Assembly (NCBI RefSeq): GCF_020889785.1
Contig: NZ_JACMYK010000081.1
Span: 1-32,262, forward strand
Reading direction: 5' to 3'
Source of the DNA: Bradyrhizobium acaciae
GTDB lineage: Bacteria > Pseudomonadota > Alphaproteobacteria > Rhizobiales > Xanthobacteraceae
Length of the DNA: 32,262 nucleotides
The notes beneath the pieces are model-generated. The model was not told the origin of the DNA. It saw only the letters and a list, made by a program, of their open reading frames with translations, and made no database searches. This document shows, piece by piece, positions 1 to 8,726 of the stretch. The translations under genes and the position numbers were made by a program. The stretch's first letter is position 1. Each line of letters begins with the position of its first letter.

Positions 1-570
1 GGCTTCCTGCTTCGCCGCGACCGGCTCGGCCTGCACCTTGCACGAGGAGGCCGCAAGCGAGGCCTGCGCCTGCGGCATCAGGCCGGGCTCCGGCGCCAGT
101 GCCTTTAGCAGGATCAGGCCGGTCGAGGTCGGCGAGTCGATGATCAGCCGGTCGGCCGCAGTGACTTCCTCGTCCTCCGGCAGCTCGTTGTGCTGCGCTT
201 CCGTCATCAGGTCGAGCTCGATCACCTTCTTGCCGGCGGAGCGGTCGTTGATCGCGTAATAGGCGACCTCGTTGCGGGTGTAGAACGACACCGACGTATA
301 GGCCTGGCTGACCGGCACGGTGAGCTTGAGCGGCCCGGTGGAGAGGTCGTAGCGGCAGATCGCCACTGCGAATGCCGGATCCATCAGCGGCATCGGCGAG
401 TGGCTCGGGTCGGCGAGCGGCAGTTGCGTCACCTCGTTGAGCTTGGTCATCGGCGTCAGCCGTGAGTAAGCGTCCTGCGAGGCGATCCGCGGCAGCGCCA
501 GCACGCTGACGAGATGCACCACGCCGCCGAGCAGCACGCCGGCGAGGATCGTGAACAGCACGCGGATCAT
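1..570 (-). CDS. DUF1254 domain protein, C-terminus cut by window edge
   Basis: The 190 codons visible start at an ATG that overlaps the stop of the upstream DUF1214 gene (ATGA). The N-terminus (MIRVLFTILAGVLLGGVVHL) is a single membrane anchor or uncleaved signal. A DUF1254-like domain follows, with a conserved-looking segment YTSVSFYTRNEVAYYAIND at about residues 91-109. DUF1254 and DUF1214 occur as halves of one large protein in many bacteria; in rhizobia they are often split into two small adjacent genes, as here. The biochemical role of the family is unknown. The frame is still open at base 1, so the true C-terminus is outside the window. Translational coupling to its neighbour is inferred from the 4-base overlap. 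Confidence 0.8.
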   Translation of the reverse strand, partial: MIRVLFTILAGVLLGGVVHLVSVLALPRIASQDAYSRLTPMTKLNEVTQLPLADPSHSPMPLMDPAFAVAICRYDLSTGPLKLTVPVSQAYTSVSFYTRNEVAYYAINDRSAGKKVIELDLMTEAQHNELPEDEEVTAADRLIIDSPTSTGLILLKALAPEPGLMPQAQASLAASSCKVQAEPVAAKQEA

Positions 571-1145
571 GGGCAGCCCGTCGTGGCAATTGAGGGCATC
601 GGCGCGTCGCGCTGGGTGCGCGTCGCAACCCCAACCGGCGTGTCGTAGAGCCGCAGCATCAGCGCGTAACGCTCAATGCCGCCGGTCGGCAGCCAGTTGC
701 CGGCGCGCGAGCGCGAGGCGATGTGGATCTCGAACGTGCCGTCGGAGGCGCGCATGATCTCCTGGCTGGTGAAGCCGTAGCGCTGCAGGGAATTCGCGAC
801 GAGGTGCCCCTTGCGGTCGAACAGCGTCAGCGTCCAGAACCGCGCCGCCGGCGTCACGCCGCTGACGACGATGTCGCACCGGCCGTCGAGCGGCTTGTTC
901 TTGTCGTCAGCGGTCGCCGAGAACGCGATGCCGTCGCCGGTGCCGATCGGCAACTCGCCGCTGCGGGCGATCGTGGCGCGCGAATAGGGATCGACATCGG
1001 AGGTGCCGTTCTTCGGCCGCGCGGTCCAGGCGCCGATCTTCAGCGTGCCGAGATCGGTGCCGCGGGTCGCCGTCGCGTAGGTCAGGCCGAGGCCGACGGC
1101 GGTGGCGATGACGAGAGCCAGCAAGGTGGTGAGGAGGAGCCGCAC
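567..1145 (-). CDS. DUF1214 domain protein
   Basis: 192 residues. The N-terminal hydrophobic helix (MRLLLTTLLALVIATAVGLG) is followed by a periplasmic-type domain with features of DUF1214: YSRATIARSGELPIGTGDGI, then ARFWTLTLFDRKGHLV, NSLQRYG and NWLPTGG. I chose the GTG at 1145, one base after the stop of the penicillin-binding protein gene. It begins exactly with the hydrophobic helix, whereas an upstream ATG at 1199 would add an Arg-rich leader overlapping that gene. No strong ribosome binding site is visible, which fits translational coupling. The function is unknown; the position in one operon with a peptidoglycan synthase and DUF1254 suggests an envelope role, but that is only context. 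Confidence 0.82.
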   Translation of the reverse strand: MRLLLTTLLALVIATAVGLGLTYATATRGTDLGTLKIGAWTARPKNGTSDVDPYSRATIARSGELPIGTGDGIAFSATADDKNKPLDGRCDIVVSGVTPAARFWTLTLFDRKGHLVANSLQRYGFTSQEIMRASDGTFEIHIASRSRAGNWLPTGGIERYALMLRLYDTPVGVATRTQRDAPMPSIATTGCP

Positions 1146-1146
1146 G

Positions 1147-3420
1147 TCAGTTCTTGCGTGGTACTGCAGGTGTCGCGCCGTCCGGCCCGACCGCGGCAAC
1201 GTAGTTTTCGGGGAACGCCAGCGCGCTCGAGGACTCAGCCTTGCCGGTCTTCGAGGGCTCGTTCAGCGTGGTCTTGCCGGTGGTTCTGGCGGCGTCGTCG
1301 AGCAGCTTCTCGACCCGCACCAGGATATCCGCACCGCGCTTGGTCAACACCGGCGGCGGACCCGGCTTGGTCTCCAGCACGCGCGGCGCGGCGTTGGCCT
1401 GGGCATTAGCCTGTGCCGGCTGCGGCGGCAGCTTCTGGCCCATGCCGACCCCGTTGAGCTCTTTCACTTCCACGCCTTGATGCGCGGCGACCATGATGTC
1501 GTGCCAGGTCTGCGCCGGCAGCGAGCCGCCGGTCATGCGGTTGGTCGGCGAATAGTCGTCATTGCCGTACCAGATCGCGCAGGTGAAGTTGCCGGTGTAG
1601 CCGACGAACCAGGCGTCGCGATAGGCGTTGGTGGTGCCGGTCTTGCCCGCGGTCGGAATGCCGTCGAGCGCGGCACGCCGCGCGGTGCCTTCGCTGACCA
1701 CGTGGCTCATCATGCCGGCCATGTCGGCGGCGATGTTCGGTGGAATGGCCTGCCGCGGCTTCGGTCCGTCGCGGTCCCAGCGCCACACCAGATCGCCGGC
1801 GCCGGTACGCACCTCGAGCACCGAATGTGGCGTCACCGCCTTGCCGCGGTTCGGGAAGGTCGCGTAGGCCACCGCGTGCTCCAGCACCGTGACTTCGTCG
1901 GAGCCGATCGGCAGCGACGGCGTATCGGGCAGCGGCGCCTTGAGGCCGAAGCGGCGCGCGACCTCGACGATCTTGGCGCGACCGGCCTTCGGGCCTTCCT
2001 TGCCGCCCAGCATGATCGAGAGCTTGACCGGCACGACGTTGATCGAGCGCGTGATCGCCTGCGTCAGCGTCACTTGGCCGGAATAGGAGTGGCCATAGTT
2101 CTGCGGACACCAGTTGCCGATGCAGACCGGGCCGTCGACGATCTTCGAGTTCGGCGTGAAGCCGTTCAGCAGCGCCGTCGTATAGACGTAAGGCTTGAAC
2201 GACGAACCGGGCTGCCGATAGGCGTCGGTGGCGCGGTTGAACTGGCTCGCACCGTAATCGCGGCCGCCGACCATGGCGCGGATGCCGCCGTCGAGATCCG
2301 AGACCACGGTCGCGGCCTGGGTTGCGTGATAATCACGCCCGAACTGCCGGAGCTGGTTCTCGATCGCGTCCTCGGCTGCCTTCTGCACGTTCATGTCGAT
2401 CGCGGTGCGGACCACGAAGACGCGCTCGGTGTAGGATTTCGGGAAAGTGTCGACGAGCTTGCGCATCTCGTCGAAGGCGTAGTCGAGATAGTAGTTCGGC
2501 GAATTCTCGTCGCGCCGGTCGACCGCGACGGCGGGATTGCGGCGGGCGCCGAACACCTGGCCCTCGGTCATGAAGCCGGCATCGACGAGATTGTCGAGCA
2601 CGACGTTGGCGCGGGCGCGCGCCGCCGGCAGGTTGATGTGCGGGGCGTATTTGGTCGGCGCCTTGAACAGGCCGGCCAGCATCGCGGCTTCAGCGAGGTT
2701 CACGTCGCGCACCGACTTGTTGAAATAGAAATGCGCGGCGCCGTCGACGCCGAAGGTGCCGCCGCCCATATAGGCGCGGTCGAGATAGAGCTTCAGGATC
2801 TCGTTCTTGGTCAGCCGCGTCTCGAGCCAAATGGCGAGGAAGGCTTCCTTCACCTTGCGCTCGATGGTGCGCTCGTTGTTCAGGAACAGGTTCTTGGCGA
2901 GTTGCTGGGTGATCGACGAACCGCCCTGGCGGACGCCGCCGGCCTGTGCGTTGGTGACGAGTGCGCGGGCGAGGCCCGGAACGTCGATGCCGAAATGGTC
3001 GTAGAAGCGGCGGTCCTCGGTCGCGAGCGTCGCCTTGATCAGATTGTCCGGAAAGTCTTCCAGCGGGATCGAGTCATTATGCTTGATGCCGCGGCTGCCG
3101 ATCGGATTGCCGTAGCGGTCGAGGAATGTCACGGCGAGGTCGGACTTCTTCAGCCAGTCCTCGTCGGCGGTCTCGCGGAAGGCGGGGATCGCGAGCGTCA
3201 GCATCAGGATCATGCCGCCGAGCCCGAGGGTCGCGGCTTCCGACAGCGGCTCGATGAACACCCAGCGCTTCCAGCGGCCGACATAGAAGCGGTCCATGAA
3301 GGTGGAATAGCGCTCGTAAAGTTCGCGCAGGCCCTTGCCCGACGAGAACAGCGTCGAGTCGATACGCGCATCGAGGTCCAGGAAGAAGTTCCGAACCTTC
3401 TGTTTCCAATGCGACGGCAT
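1147..3420 (-). CDS. class A penicillin-binding protein (PBP1A family), bifunctional peptidoglycan synthase
   Basis: 757 residues. It polymerises lipid II into glycan strands and cross-links the stem peptides at the outer face of the inner membrane. A cytoplasmic N-terminus is followed by one membrane helix (about 62-82), a GT51 glycosyltransferase domain with EDRRFYDHFGID (catalytic Glu at about 135), GGSSITQQLAKNLFL (166-180) and KNEILKLYLDRAYMGGG (205-221), and a transpeptidase domain with the three penicillin-binding motifs: SxxK at S406-K409, SxN at S459-N461 and KTGT at 593-596. All catalytic residues are present, so it should be active. The C-terminal about 70 residues are Pro/Ala-rich low complexity. 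It heads an operon with the two DUF genes downstream and is divergent from the UPF0260 gene. Rhizobiales carry several class A PBPs, so I do not assign a symbol. Confidence 0.95.
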   Translation of the reverse strand: MPSHWKQKVRNFFLDLDARIDSTLFSSGKGLRELYERYSTFMDRFYVGRWKRWVFIEPLSEAATLGLGGMILMLTLAIPAFRETADEDWLKKSDLAVTFLDRYGNPIGSRGIKHNDSIPLEDFPDNLIKATLATEDRRFYDHFGIDVPGLARALVTNAQAGGVRQGGSSITQQLAKNLFLNNERTIERKVKEAFLAIWLETRLTKNEILKLYLDRAYMGGGTFGVDGAAHFYFNKSVRDVNLAEAAMLAGLFKAPTKYAPHINLPAARARANVVLDNLVDAGFMTEGQVFGARRNPAVAVDRRDENSPNYYLDYAFDEMRKLVDTFPKSYTERVFVVRTAIDMNVQKAAEDAIENQLRQFGRDYHATQAATVVSDLDGGIRAMVGGRDYGASQFNRATDAYRQPGSSFKPYVYTTALLNGFTPNSKIVDGPVCIGNWCPQNYGHSYSGQVTLTQAITRSINVVPVKLSIMLGGKEGPKAGRAKIVEVARRFGLKAPLPDTPSLPIGSDEVTVLEHAVAYATFPNRGKAVTPHSVLEVRTGAGDLVWRWDRDGPKPRQAIPPNIAADMAGMMSHVVSEGTARRAALDGIPTAGKTGTTNAYRDAWFVGYTGNFTCAIWYGNDDYSPTNRMTGGSLPAQTWHDIMVAAHQGVEVKELNGVGMGQKLPPQPAQANAQANAAPRVLETKPGPPPVLTKRGADILVRVEKLLDDAARTTGKTTLNEPSKTGKAESSSALAFPENYVAAVGPDGATPAVPRKN

Positions 3421-3707
3421 GACCTGAAAGGACCGGACCCTTGATCAGTGTGACAGCGCTGCGGGCGCCCAAATGGGCACAGGCCAGCGTCTTGCTTCGA
3501 TGTTGCGGCAATCCCAAGGCGCTTTTGCGTCGTTGGGGACTCGTTCCACGTTCTATCCGAGCGGCTGCCATAAACCAATGGCGCGGCTTGTGAATTTAAT
3601 GAAAGCCCTAACGCTGCCCACCGGCTTTTTCGACCCCGCGACAACACCCCCTTGCGGAGCCGGCGCCGGCGTCCCAATAAGAACTCTATCGCCATGTCAG
3701 GGATATC
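3421..3707. other. divergent intergenic region, no gene seen
   Basis: About 290 bases separate the divergent penicillin-binding protein and UPF0260 genes, so both promoters should lie here. I see no convincing -35/-10 pair or operator. A T/A-richer stretch near 3585-3605 (GTGAATTTAATGAAAG) is the most promoter-like part. A weak Shine-Dalgarno (CAGGGATATC) precedes the ATG at 3708. Confidence 0.4.
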
Positions 3708-4229
3708 ATGACCGCACCGCCCAAGCGCCCGTCGGACCAGGATGGATTCTTCTGGAAAACCAAGACGTTGGAAGAGATGTCCAATGCCGAATGGGAGAGC
3801 CTGTGTGACGGCTGCGCACGGTGCTGCCTGGAGAAGCTCGAGGACGAGGACACCGGCAAGATCTACTTCACCCACATCTCCTGCAAGCTGCTCGATTCCG
3901 GCCTGTGCACCTGCAAGGACTATCCGAACCGCTCCGACCAGGTTCCGGATTGCGTCCGCCTGACGCCCGAAAACGTCCGGACGCTGAACTGGCTGCCGCC
4001 GAGCTGCGGCTACCGGCTCGTGGCCGAGGGGCGGGACCTCTATTGGTGGCATCCCCTGATCTCCGGCGATCCCAACACCGTTCATGAGGCCGGCGTCTCG
4101 GTGCGCGGGCGGGTGGAAGGCACCGAGATCGATGTCAACGACGCAGATCTCGAGGATCACATTGTGCGGTGGCCGGCTTTGCTGCCGAAACGGGCCCAGT
4201 TGAAGAAGCGGCCGAAGCTCTCCAAGTAG
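3708..4229 (+). CDS. YcgN/UPF0260 family cysteine-cluster protein
   Basis: 173 residues, close to the usual length of the UPF0260 (YcgN) family. It has the typical order FFWKTKTLEEM, then W-E-S-LCDGCARCCL (Cys at about 34, 37, 40 and 41), ISCKLLD, CTCKDYPNR, PDCVRLTPENV, LNWLPPSCGYRL and YWWHPLISG. The cluster CxxCxxCC plus further cysteines suggests metal binding, in line with the zinc- or iron-chelating CxxxCxxC-type superfamily, but the biochemical function of UPF0260 is not established. It is probably cytosolic, as no signal peptide is seen. The gene appears monocistronic: the next gene starts about 200 bases downstream. Confidence 0.9.
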   Translation: MTAPPKRPSDQDGFFWKTKTLEEMSNAEWESLCDGCARCCLEKLEDEDTGKIYFTHISCKLLDSGLCTCKDYPNRSDQVPDCVRLTPENVRTLNWLPPSCGYRLVAEGRDLYWWHPLISGDPNTVHEAGVSVRGRVEGTEIDVNDADLEDHIVRWPALLPKRAQLKKRPKLSK

Positions 4230-4434
4230 ATTTTCGAGCAGATTTACAAGCCGTAACGATGGCGCCGCGAGTGTCGGCACAGGCCGTTCTGCGATCACGT
4301 CATCGCGAGAACTCTGCCGCGGGATGCACCCATGCGCTGGGGTGCCTGCCTCAGCAGCGAATTGCTGCATAAATTGCGAAGCAGAGAATGATTCCATCGC
4401 GGGACGCGCCCGCGCAGCAGCATTACGCCCCCAA

Positions 4435-6030
4435 ATGAACAAGTATGAACGGCAGAGCCGTTTTCCTGCCGACCAATCCACATTGCCTGACGACATTGCG
4501 GAAGAGCTGTCTCACCTCCCGAGCGAGGTGATCGAACTCAGCGACGCGCCCCCGCTGGCGCCGCCGGCACCGCTCAATCCGGATGAAGTCCGCACCATCG
4601 TCATCAGCCTGATGCTGACGATGTTCCTGGCCGCGCTCGACCAGACCATCGTCGCGACCGCGCTGCCGACGATCGGGCGCCAGTTTCACGACGTCACCAA
4701 CCTCTCCTGGGTGATCACGGCCTATCTGCTCGCCTCCACCGCGGTGGCGCCGGTATTCGGCACGCTGAGCGACATCTATGGCCGCCGTGTCATGATCATC
4801 ACCTCGCTCAGCCTGTTCGTGGTCGGCTCGGTGCTGTGCGCGATCGCGCCCAGCATGACCATGCTGATCGTCGCCCGCGGCCTGCAGGGGCTCGGCGGTG
4901 GCGGCATCATGCCCGTGGTCCAGACCGTGATCTCCGATGTGGTCACCCCGCGCGAACGTGGCCGCTATCAGGCCTATTTCTCCAGCGTCTGGATGGCCGG
5001 CGGCATTCTCGGCCCGGTGGTCGGCGGCGTGTTCGCCGAGCATCTGCACTGGTCGATGATCTTCTGGATCAACCTGCCGCTCGCGGCTGCGGCGCTCGCT
5101 CTGCTGCTGCCGAAGATGAGCAAGATCCCGGTGTTCCACCGCAAGCGCAAGGTCGACTGGCTCGGCGGCGTGCTGCTGATGGCCTCCGCCGTCGTGCTGA
5201 TGCTGGTGCTGACCTGGGGCGGCACCCGTCTGTCCTGGCTGTCGCCGACCATCACCGCGATGATCGGCGCCTCGATCGCGCTCGCCGGCGCCTTTGTCTG
5301 GCATGCGCGCCGGGCCGACGAGCCGTTCCTGCCGCTGTCGCTGCTCGGCGGCTCGGTGGTGCCGTTCGCGATGGGGGCGGGCGGCTGCGCGCTCGGCGCC
5401 ATGGTCGGCCTGACCGTGCACCTGCCGCTCTATTACGAGGTAGTCTATCACCTGACTGCCAGCGAGGCCGGCCTGGCGCTGATCCCGCTTGCGGCGATCT
5501 CGACCTTCGGTGCGGCGATCGCCGGACGGACCATGGCGAAGGCCAAGCACTACAAGCGTGTCGCCATCGTCGGCACCTCGGTCGCCGCGATCTGCGCCGT
5601 CGGCATGGCGGTGACGACGCTGCCGCTGTGGGGATTGCTGCTGTTGATGAGCGTGTTCGCGCTCGGGCTCGGCACCACGTTCCCGATCAGCGTGGTGTCG
5701 TTGCAGAACGCGGTGGCGCGTCCGCAGGTCGGCACGGTCACCGGCGCGATGAACTTCTTTCGCGCGATGATGGCCTCCTTCACGGTCGCGGCCTTCACCA
5801 CGATCCTGCTGATGACGCTCGGCACCGACATCTCGCTCGCCGGCGAGCATCACGCCGCTGCGGCCGGCACCGTCAGCGCGATCCCGATGGCCGACATGAT
5901 CACCGCGTTCCGCTACGTGTTCGGTGCCGCCGCCGTGCTGCTGACCACCGCTTCCATCTGCATGATCACGATGGAGGAGCGCCCGCTCGCCGGCCCCGCC
6001 ACGCGGCCGCCGGCGGAGATGGCGGAGTAG
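4435..6030 (+). CDS. MFS transporter, DHA2 (EmrB/QacA-like, 14-helix) drug efflux
   Basis: 531 residues. It is probably a proton-driven exporter of toxic compounds in the inner membrane. After a hydrophilic N-terminus of about 55 residues come hydrophobic helices with the DHA2 signature ALDQTIVATALPTIG in helix 1, motif A GTLSDIYGRRVMII between helices 2 and 3, and the antiporter motif C-like GGILGPVVGG in helix 5. Length and helix count fit 14 transmembrane segments. I took the ATG at 4435 (MNKYERQSR); an upstream in-frame ATG at 4324 would add about 37 residues without a transporter-like character. No adjacent TetR or MarR regulator or membrane-fusion partner is present, so substrate and control are unknown. 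A short dyad (GCAGC, 5-base spacer, GCTGC) near 4352-4366 lies upstream. Confidence 0.9.
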   Translation: MNKYERQSRFPADQSTLPDDIAEELSHLPSEVIELSDAPPLAPPAPLNPDEVRTIVISLMLTMFLAALDQTIVATALPTIGRQFHDVTNLSWVITAYLLASTAVAPVFGTLSDIYGRRVMIITSLSLFVVGSVLCAIAPSMTMLIVARGLQGLGGGGIMPVVQTVISDVVTPRERGRYQAYFSSVWMAGGILGPVVGGVFAEHLHWSMIFWINLPLAAAALALLLPKMSKIPVFHRKRKVDWLGGVLLMASAVVLMLVLTWGGTRLSWLSPTITAMIGASIALAGAFVWHARRADEPFLPLSLLGGSVVPFAMGAGGCALGAMVGLTVHLPLYYEVVYHLTASEAGLALIPLAAISTFGAAIAGRTMAKAKHYKRVAIVGTSVAAICAVGMAVTTLPLWGLLLLMSVFALGLGTTFPISVVSLQNAVARPQVGTVTGAMNFFRAMMASFTVAAFTTILLMTLGTDISLAGEHHAAAAGTVSAIPMADMITAFRYVFGAAAVLLTTASICMITMEERPLAGPATRPPAEMAE

Positions 6031-6105
6031 GGCGTCACCACGCTCTCCGCTGTCGTCCCAGCGAAAGCAGCGGGATGATTTTGCGACGACACCAAGTTCA
6101 CCGCC

Positions 6106-6227
6106 GTCGTCCCGGCGAAGGCCGGGACCCATGCGCCGCGGCGGATGTTGTCGGTGGGACTCGTCGTTCCAATAGCGCTTAACAATTCGCATCGGTGGTT
6201 ATGGGTCCCGGCTTTCGCCGGGACGAC
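6106..6227. repeat. dispersed palindromic repeat: 27-bp inverted arms around a 68-bp centre
   Basis: The left arm (6106-6132, GTCGTCCCGGCGAAGGCCGG then GACCCAT) and right arm (6201-6227) are reverse complements with one mismatch in 27 bases. A diverged partial copy (GTCGTCCCAGCGAAAGC) begins near 6053. Sequences of this wording are, to my recollection, repeated many times in Bradyrhizobium and Rhodopseudomonas intergenic regions. They can fold into a long hairpin and may act as a terminator or mRNA stabiliser after the efflux gene. No T-run typical of a rho-independent terminator follows. Confidence 0.75.
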
Positions 6228-6271
6228 TCTGCGGATCGTTCTCGCTTCAACCTGTCGAGCAGCCTGTTCGG

Positions 6272-6293
6272 TGTCATCGCCCGGGCGATGACA
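6272..6293. repeat. perfect 22-bp palindrome in the repeat-rich intergenic region
   Basis: TGTCATCGCCC (6272-6282) is followed directly by its exact reverse complement GGGCGATGACA (6283-6293) with no spacer. It lies 45 bp right of the larger inverted repeat, so the 6031-6300 segment is a pile-up of palindromic elements. It is probably another dispersed repeat type rather than an operator, since it is about 200 bp from the next start codon. Confidence 0.65.
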
Positions 6294-6414
6294 GACGTGG
6301 CGAGAGACCCCGACACGACTTTATTCCCGCGCTGCCTCATATTTATTCAGCCGCTTCACGCCGACCCACTACTTTAGTTGTCGTCGACGCATGGCGATCT
6401 GCGCGCAGTTTCAC

Positions 6415-6442
6415 TTGCTGCGCATTTTGTCGCGGCTATAGT
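6415..6442 (+). promoter_or_regulatory. candidate sigma-70-type promoter for the ABC uptake operon
   Basis: TTGCTG (6415-6420), a 16-base spacer and TATAGT (6437-6442) resemble a housekeeping promoter. It lies 57 bases before the GTG start of the first binding-protein gene. The -35 matches only partly and no factor site was recognised, so this is a suggestion. Confidence 0.4.
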
Positions 6443-6498
6443 CCGGCCCCAAGAGCTCGAAGCAGCCGAACAAAATGCAAAAAGAGGAGAGAAACAGG

Positions 6499-7755
6499 GT
6501 GAAAAGAACATCGCGACTGCCTGTTCATGCGATGCAGCAAATCGCCGGAGCGGCCGTGTTGGGCCTCTTGGCTGCGGCCCCCAGCGGAGCGCTGGCCGCC
6601 GACACCCTCAAGATCGGCGTGATCGCCGAAGCGCAGGCGATTGCCGGCGCGTCGATCCCGCAGGCGGCGCAACTGGCCGCCGACGAGATCAACGCCAAGG
6701 GCGGCATCGACGGCCGCAAGATCGAAATCGTCTCTTACGATAATCACTCGTCCTCGGCGGATTCGGTCCGCGCATTCCAGCGCGCCGTCAACGAAGACAA
6801 GGTCAACGTCGTCATTTCGAGCTACATCAGCGAAGTGGTGCTGGCGCTCGAGCCCTGGGCCTCGCGCCTGAAGACGCCGTTCGTCACGCCCGGCGCGGCC
6901 TCCAACGAGATCAGCAAGAGCGTTCACGCCGATTACGAGAAAAACAAGTACACCTTCCACGGCTATCTGACCTCGGCGGCGCTGGCGCTGTCGGTCTGCG
7001 ACGCCGCCAAGGAGCTTCTGGTCGATCAGAAGCACATGAAGACTGCGGTCGTCATGAGCGAGGACGCGGCCTGGACCAAGCCGCTCGACGTCGGCTACGA
7101 GGAGTGCCTGCCGAAGATCGGACTCAAGGTCGTCGACCATATCCGCTTCTCGCCCGACACCACCGACTTCACGCCGATCTTCAACAAGGTCGAAGCCGCC
7201 AAGCCCGACGTGATCATCACCGGCATCTCGCATGTCGGCGTGCAGCCGACGGTGCAGTGGAAGAACCAGCAGGTGCCGATCCCGATGTTCGGCATTTCCT
7301 CGCAGGCCACCAACGAGACCTTCGGCAAGGACACCAACGATGCGGCCGAAGGCGTGCTGTATCAGGGCGTGTCGGGCCCGAACGTCGCGGTGACGCCGAA
7401 GTCGGTGCCGTTCGCAGAAGGCTTCAAGAAGCGCTACGGCAACTATCCGTCCTACGCGGGCTACACCGCCTATGACGAGGTCTACTACATCGCGGATGCG
7501 GTGAAGCGCGCCGGCTCGGTCGAGGCCGACAAGATGGTCGATGCGCTGGAGAAGACCGATTGGGAAGGCACCATCGGACGCGTCCAGTTCTACGGCAAGG
7601 ACGATCCGTTCACCCATTCGATCAAGTACGGCAAGGGCCTGATCACCGGACTGATGCTGCAGTGGCAGGGCGGCAAGCAGGTCGCGGTGTGGCCAAAGGA
7701 GGTCGCCAAGAGCGATCTCAAGTTCCCGAGCTTCATCAAGCTCACCACCAACTGA
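6499..7755 (+). CDS. ABC transporter substrate-binding protein, branched-chain amino-acid (LivJ/LivK-like) family
   Basis: 418 residues. A periplasmic receptor that captures the ligand and delivers it to the permeases encoded next. The signal peptide ends near GALA-ADTLKIG. The mature part has the Leu/Ile/Val-binding (periplasmic binding protein type 1) layout: IKIGVIAE-like first strand, QLAADEINAKGGIDGRKIE and PGAASNE. I chose the GTG at 6499 because a strong Shine-Dalgarno (GAGGAG, 6484-6489) lies 9 bases upstream. The ATG at 6475 lies before that site. The ligand cannot be read from sequence; members of this family bind amino acids, amides, urea or aromatic compounds. It is a close paralogue of the product at 11181-12422. 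Confidence 0.92.
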   Translation: MKRTSRLPVHAMQQIAGAAVLGLLAAAPSGALAADTLKIGVIAEAQAIAGASIPQAAQLAADEINAKGGIDGRKIEIVSYDNHSSSADSVRAFQRAVNEDKVNVVISSYISEVVLALEPWASRLKTPFVTPGAASNEISKSVHADYEKNKYTFHGYLTSAALALSVCDAAKELLVDQKHMKTAVVMSEDAAWTKPLDVGYEECLPKIGLKVVDHIRFSPDTTDFTPIFNKVEAAKPDVIITGISHVGVQPTVQWKNQQVPIPMFGISSQATNETFGKDTNDAAEGVLYQGVSGPNVAVTPKSVPFAEGFKKRYGNYPSYAGYTAYDEVYYIADAVKRAGSVEADKMVDALEKTDWEGTIGRVQFYGKDDPFTHSIKYGKGLITGLMLQWQGGKQVAVWPKEVAKSDLKFPSFIKLTTN

Positions 7756-7764
7756 CTGATGATC

Positions 7765-7791
7765 ATGCTCCCGGGCCGGTCCCGGGAGCAT
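7765..7791 (+). promoter_or_regulatory. intercistronic stem-loop between binding protein and permease genes
   Basis: ATGCTCCCGGG (7765-7775), a 5-base loop and CCCGGGAGCAT (7781-7791) form a perfect 11-bp GC-rich stem starting 9 bases after the binding-protein stop. No U-run follows, so it is not a canonical terminator. Such hairpins typically protect the 3' end of binding-protein mRNA and lower downstream expression, giving more receptor than membrane complex. That role is inferred. Confidence 0.7.
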
Positions 7792-7849
7792 CGCTATTCA
7801 GTTCCGCGTCCTCCACAACAGGCAGCCCTGCTGCCGCGGCTGATTTGAG

Positions 7850-8725
7850 ATGCTTGCCCTACAGATCCTGATCGATGGCTTCGCCATCAGTGCGCTCTAT
7901 GCGCTCGGCGCGACCGGCTTCACCCTGATCTTCGGTGTCTCCGGCGTTCTCAACCTCTCCCACGGTGCCATCATGGTGGCCGCAGCGGTCGCGGCCTGGG
8001 CCGCGGCCAGCGTGCTGCACCTCGACATCTACACCGGCGCGCTGTTCGGCGTCGGCGTGGCGCTGATCGTGTCGTTCGCGACCTATTTCGCGGTCGTCAA
8101 GCCGATCCAGAATTCCAGTCGGATCCCCAATGAGGAGAAGGAAATCTTCGTCCTCACCGGCACTCTGCTGTGGGGCATCATGATCCAGGAGCTGATCGCC
8201 TATTTCTTCACCAACAACGCCAAGACGGTGCTGCCGATCGTCGAGGGCGTCGTCGATATCTTCGGCAACCGCACGCCGCGCAACAATATCTTCACCGCGC
8301 TGGTGTGCTGCCTCGTGATCGGCCTGCTGTGGCTGCTGGTGAACCGCACGCGGACCGGCAAGGCGGTGCTGGCGGCCTCGATGAACCCGCGCGGCGTCAC
8401 CCTGCTCGGACTCGAGCTCACCCAGATCTACATCGTGGTGTGGGGCATCTACGGCATTTTGGCCGGCATCGCCGGCGTGCTGCTCGGCATGTTCCTCGGC
8501 GTCAGCTCCTACAGTGTCGGGCCGCTGACCGCGAGCGCGTTCTCGATCGTGGTGCTCGGCGGTCTCGGCAGCGTCTCGGGCTCGCTGATCGCGGCTTTCG
8601 TCGTCGGCTATCTCGAGACCATCACGGCCTACATGATCTCGCCGGCCTACCGCACCATTCCGGCGCTGCTGCTTCTGGTGTTCGTGATGTATATCCGGCC
8701 TCAAGGCCTGTTGGGGAGGCGCTGA
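7850..8725 (+). CDS. branched-chain amino-acid ABC transporter permease, LivH type
   Basis: 291 residues, the usual LivH length, almost entirely hydrophobic with about eight helices. Family features are the N-terminal QILIDGFAISALYALGATGF, LIFGVSGVLNLSHGAIMV, and the cytoplasmic loop NRTRTGKAVLAASMNPRGVT followed by LLGLELTQI, which contacts the ATPase. The C-terminus RPQGLLGRR is typical. It is one half of the membrane channel. The stop is separated from the next gene's ATG by one base, showing an operon. The start lacks a good Shine-Dalgarno and follows the intercistronic hairpin. Confidence 0.93.
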   Translation: MLALQILIDGFAISALYALGATGFTLIFGVSGVLNLSHGAIMVAAAVAAWAAASVLHLDIYTGALFGVGVALIVSFATYFAVVKPIQNSSRIPNEEKEIFVLTGTLLWGIMIQELIAYFFTNNAKTVLPIVEGVVDIFGNRTPRNNIFTALVCCLVIGLLWLLVNRTRTGKAVLAASMNPRGVTLLGLELTQIYIVVWGIYGILAGIAGVLLGMFLGVSSYSVGPLTASAFSIVVLGGLGSVSGSLIAAFVVGYLETITAYMISPAYRTIPALLLLVFVMYIRPQGLLGRR

Positions 8726-8726
8726 G

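Noticed and set aside
1102..3444. Long plus-strand open frame of about 780 codons opposite the penicillin-binding protein gene
   Set aside because: It is rich in Arg, Ala and Val without any family feature and is the mirror of a high-GC gene with strong third-position bias. The minus-strand product has all catalytic motifs.
4423..6192. Minus-strand open frame of about 590 codons opposite the efflux transporter
   Set aside because: The Arg/His/Asp/Gln-rich composition is typical of an antisense shadow. The plus-strand protein is a clear transporter.
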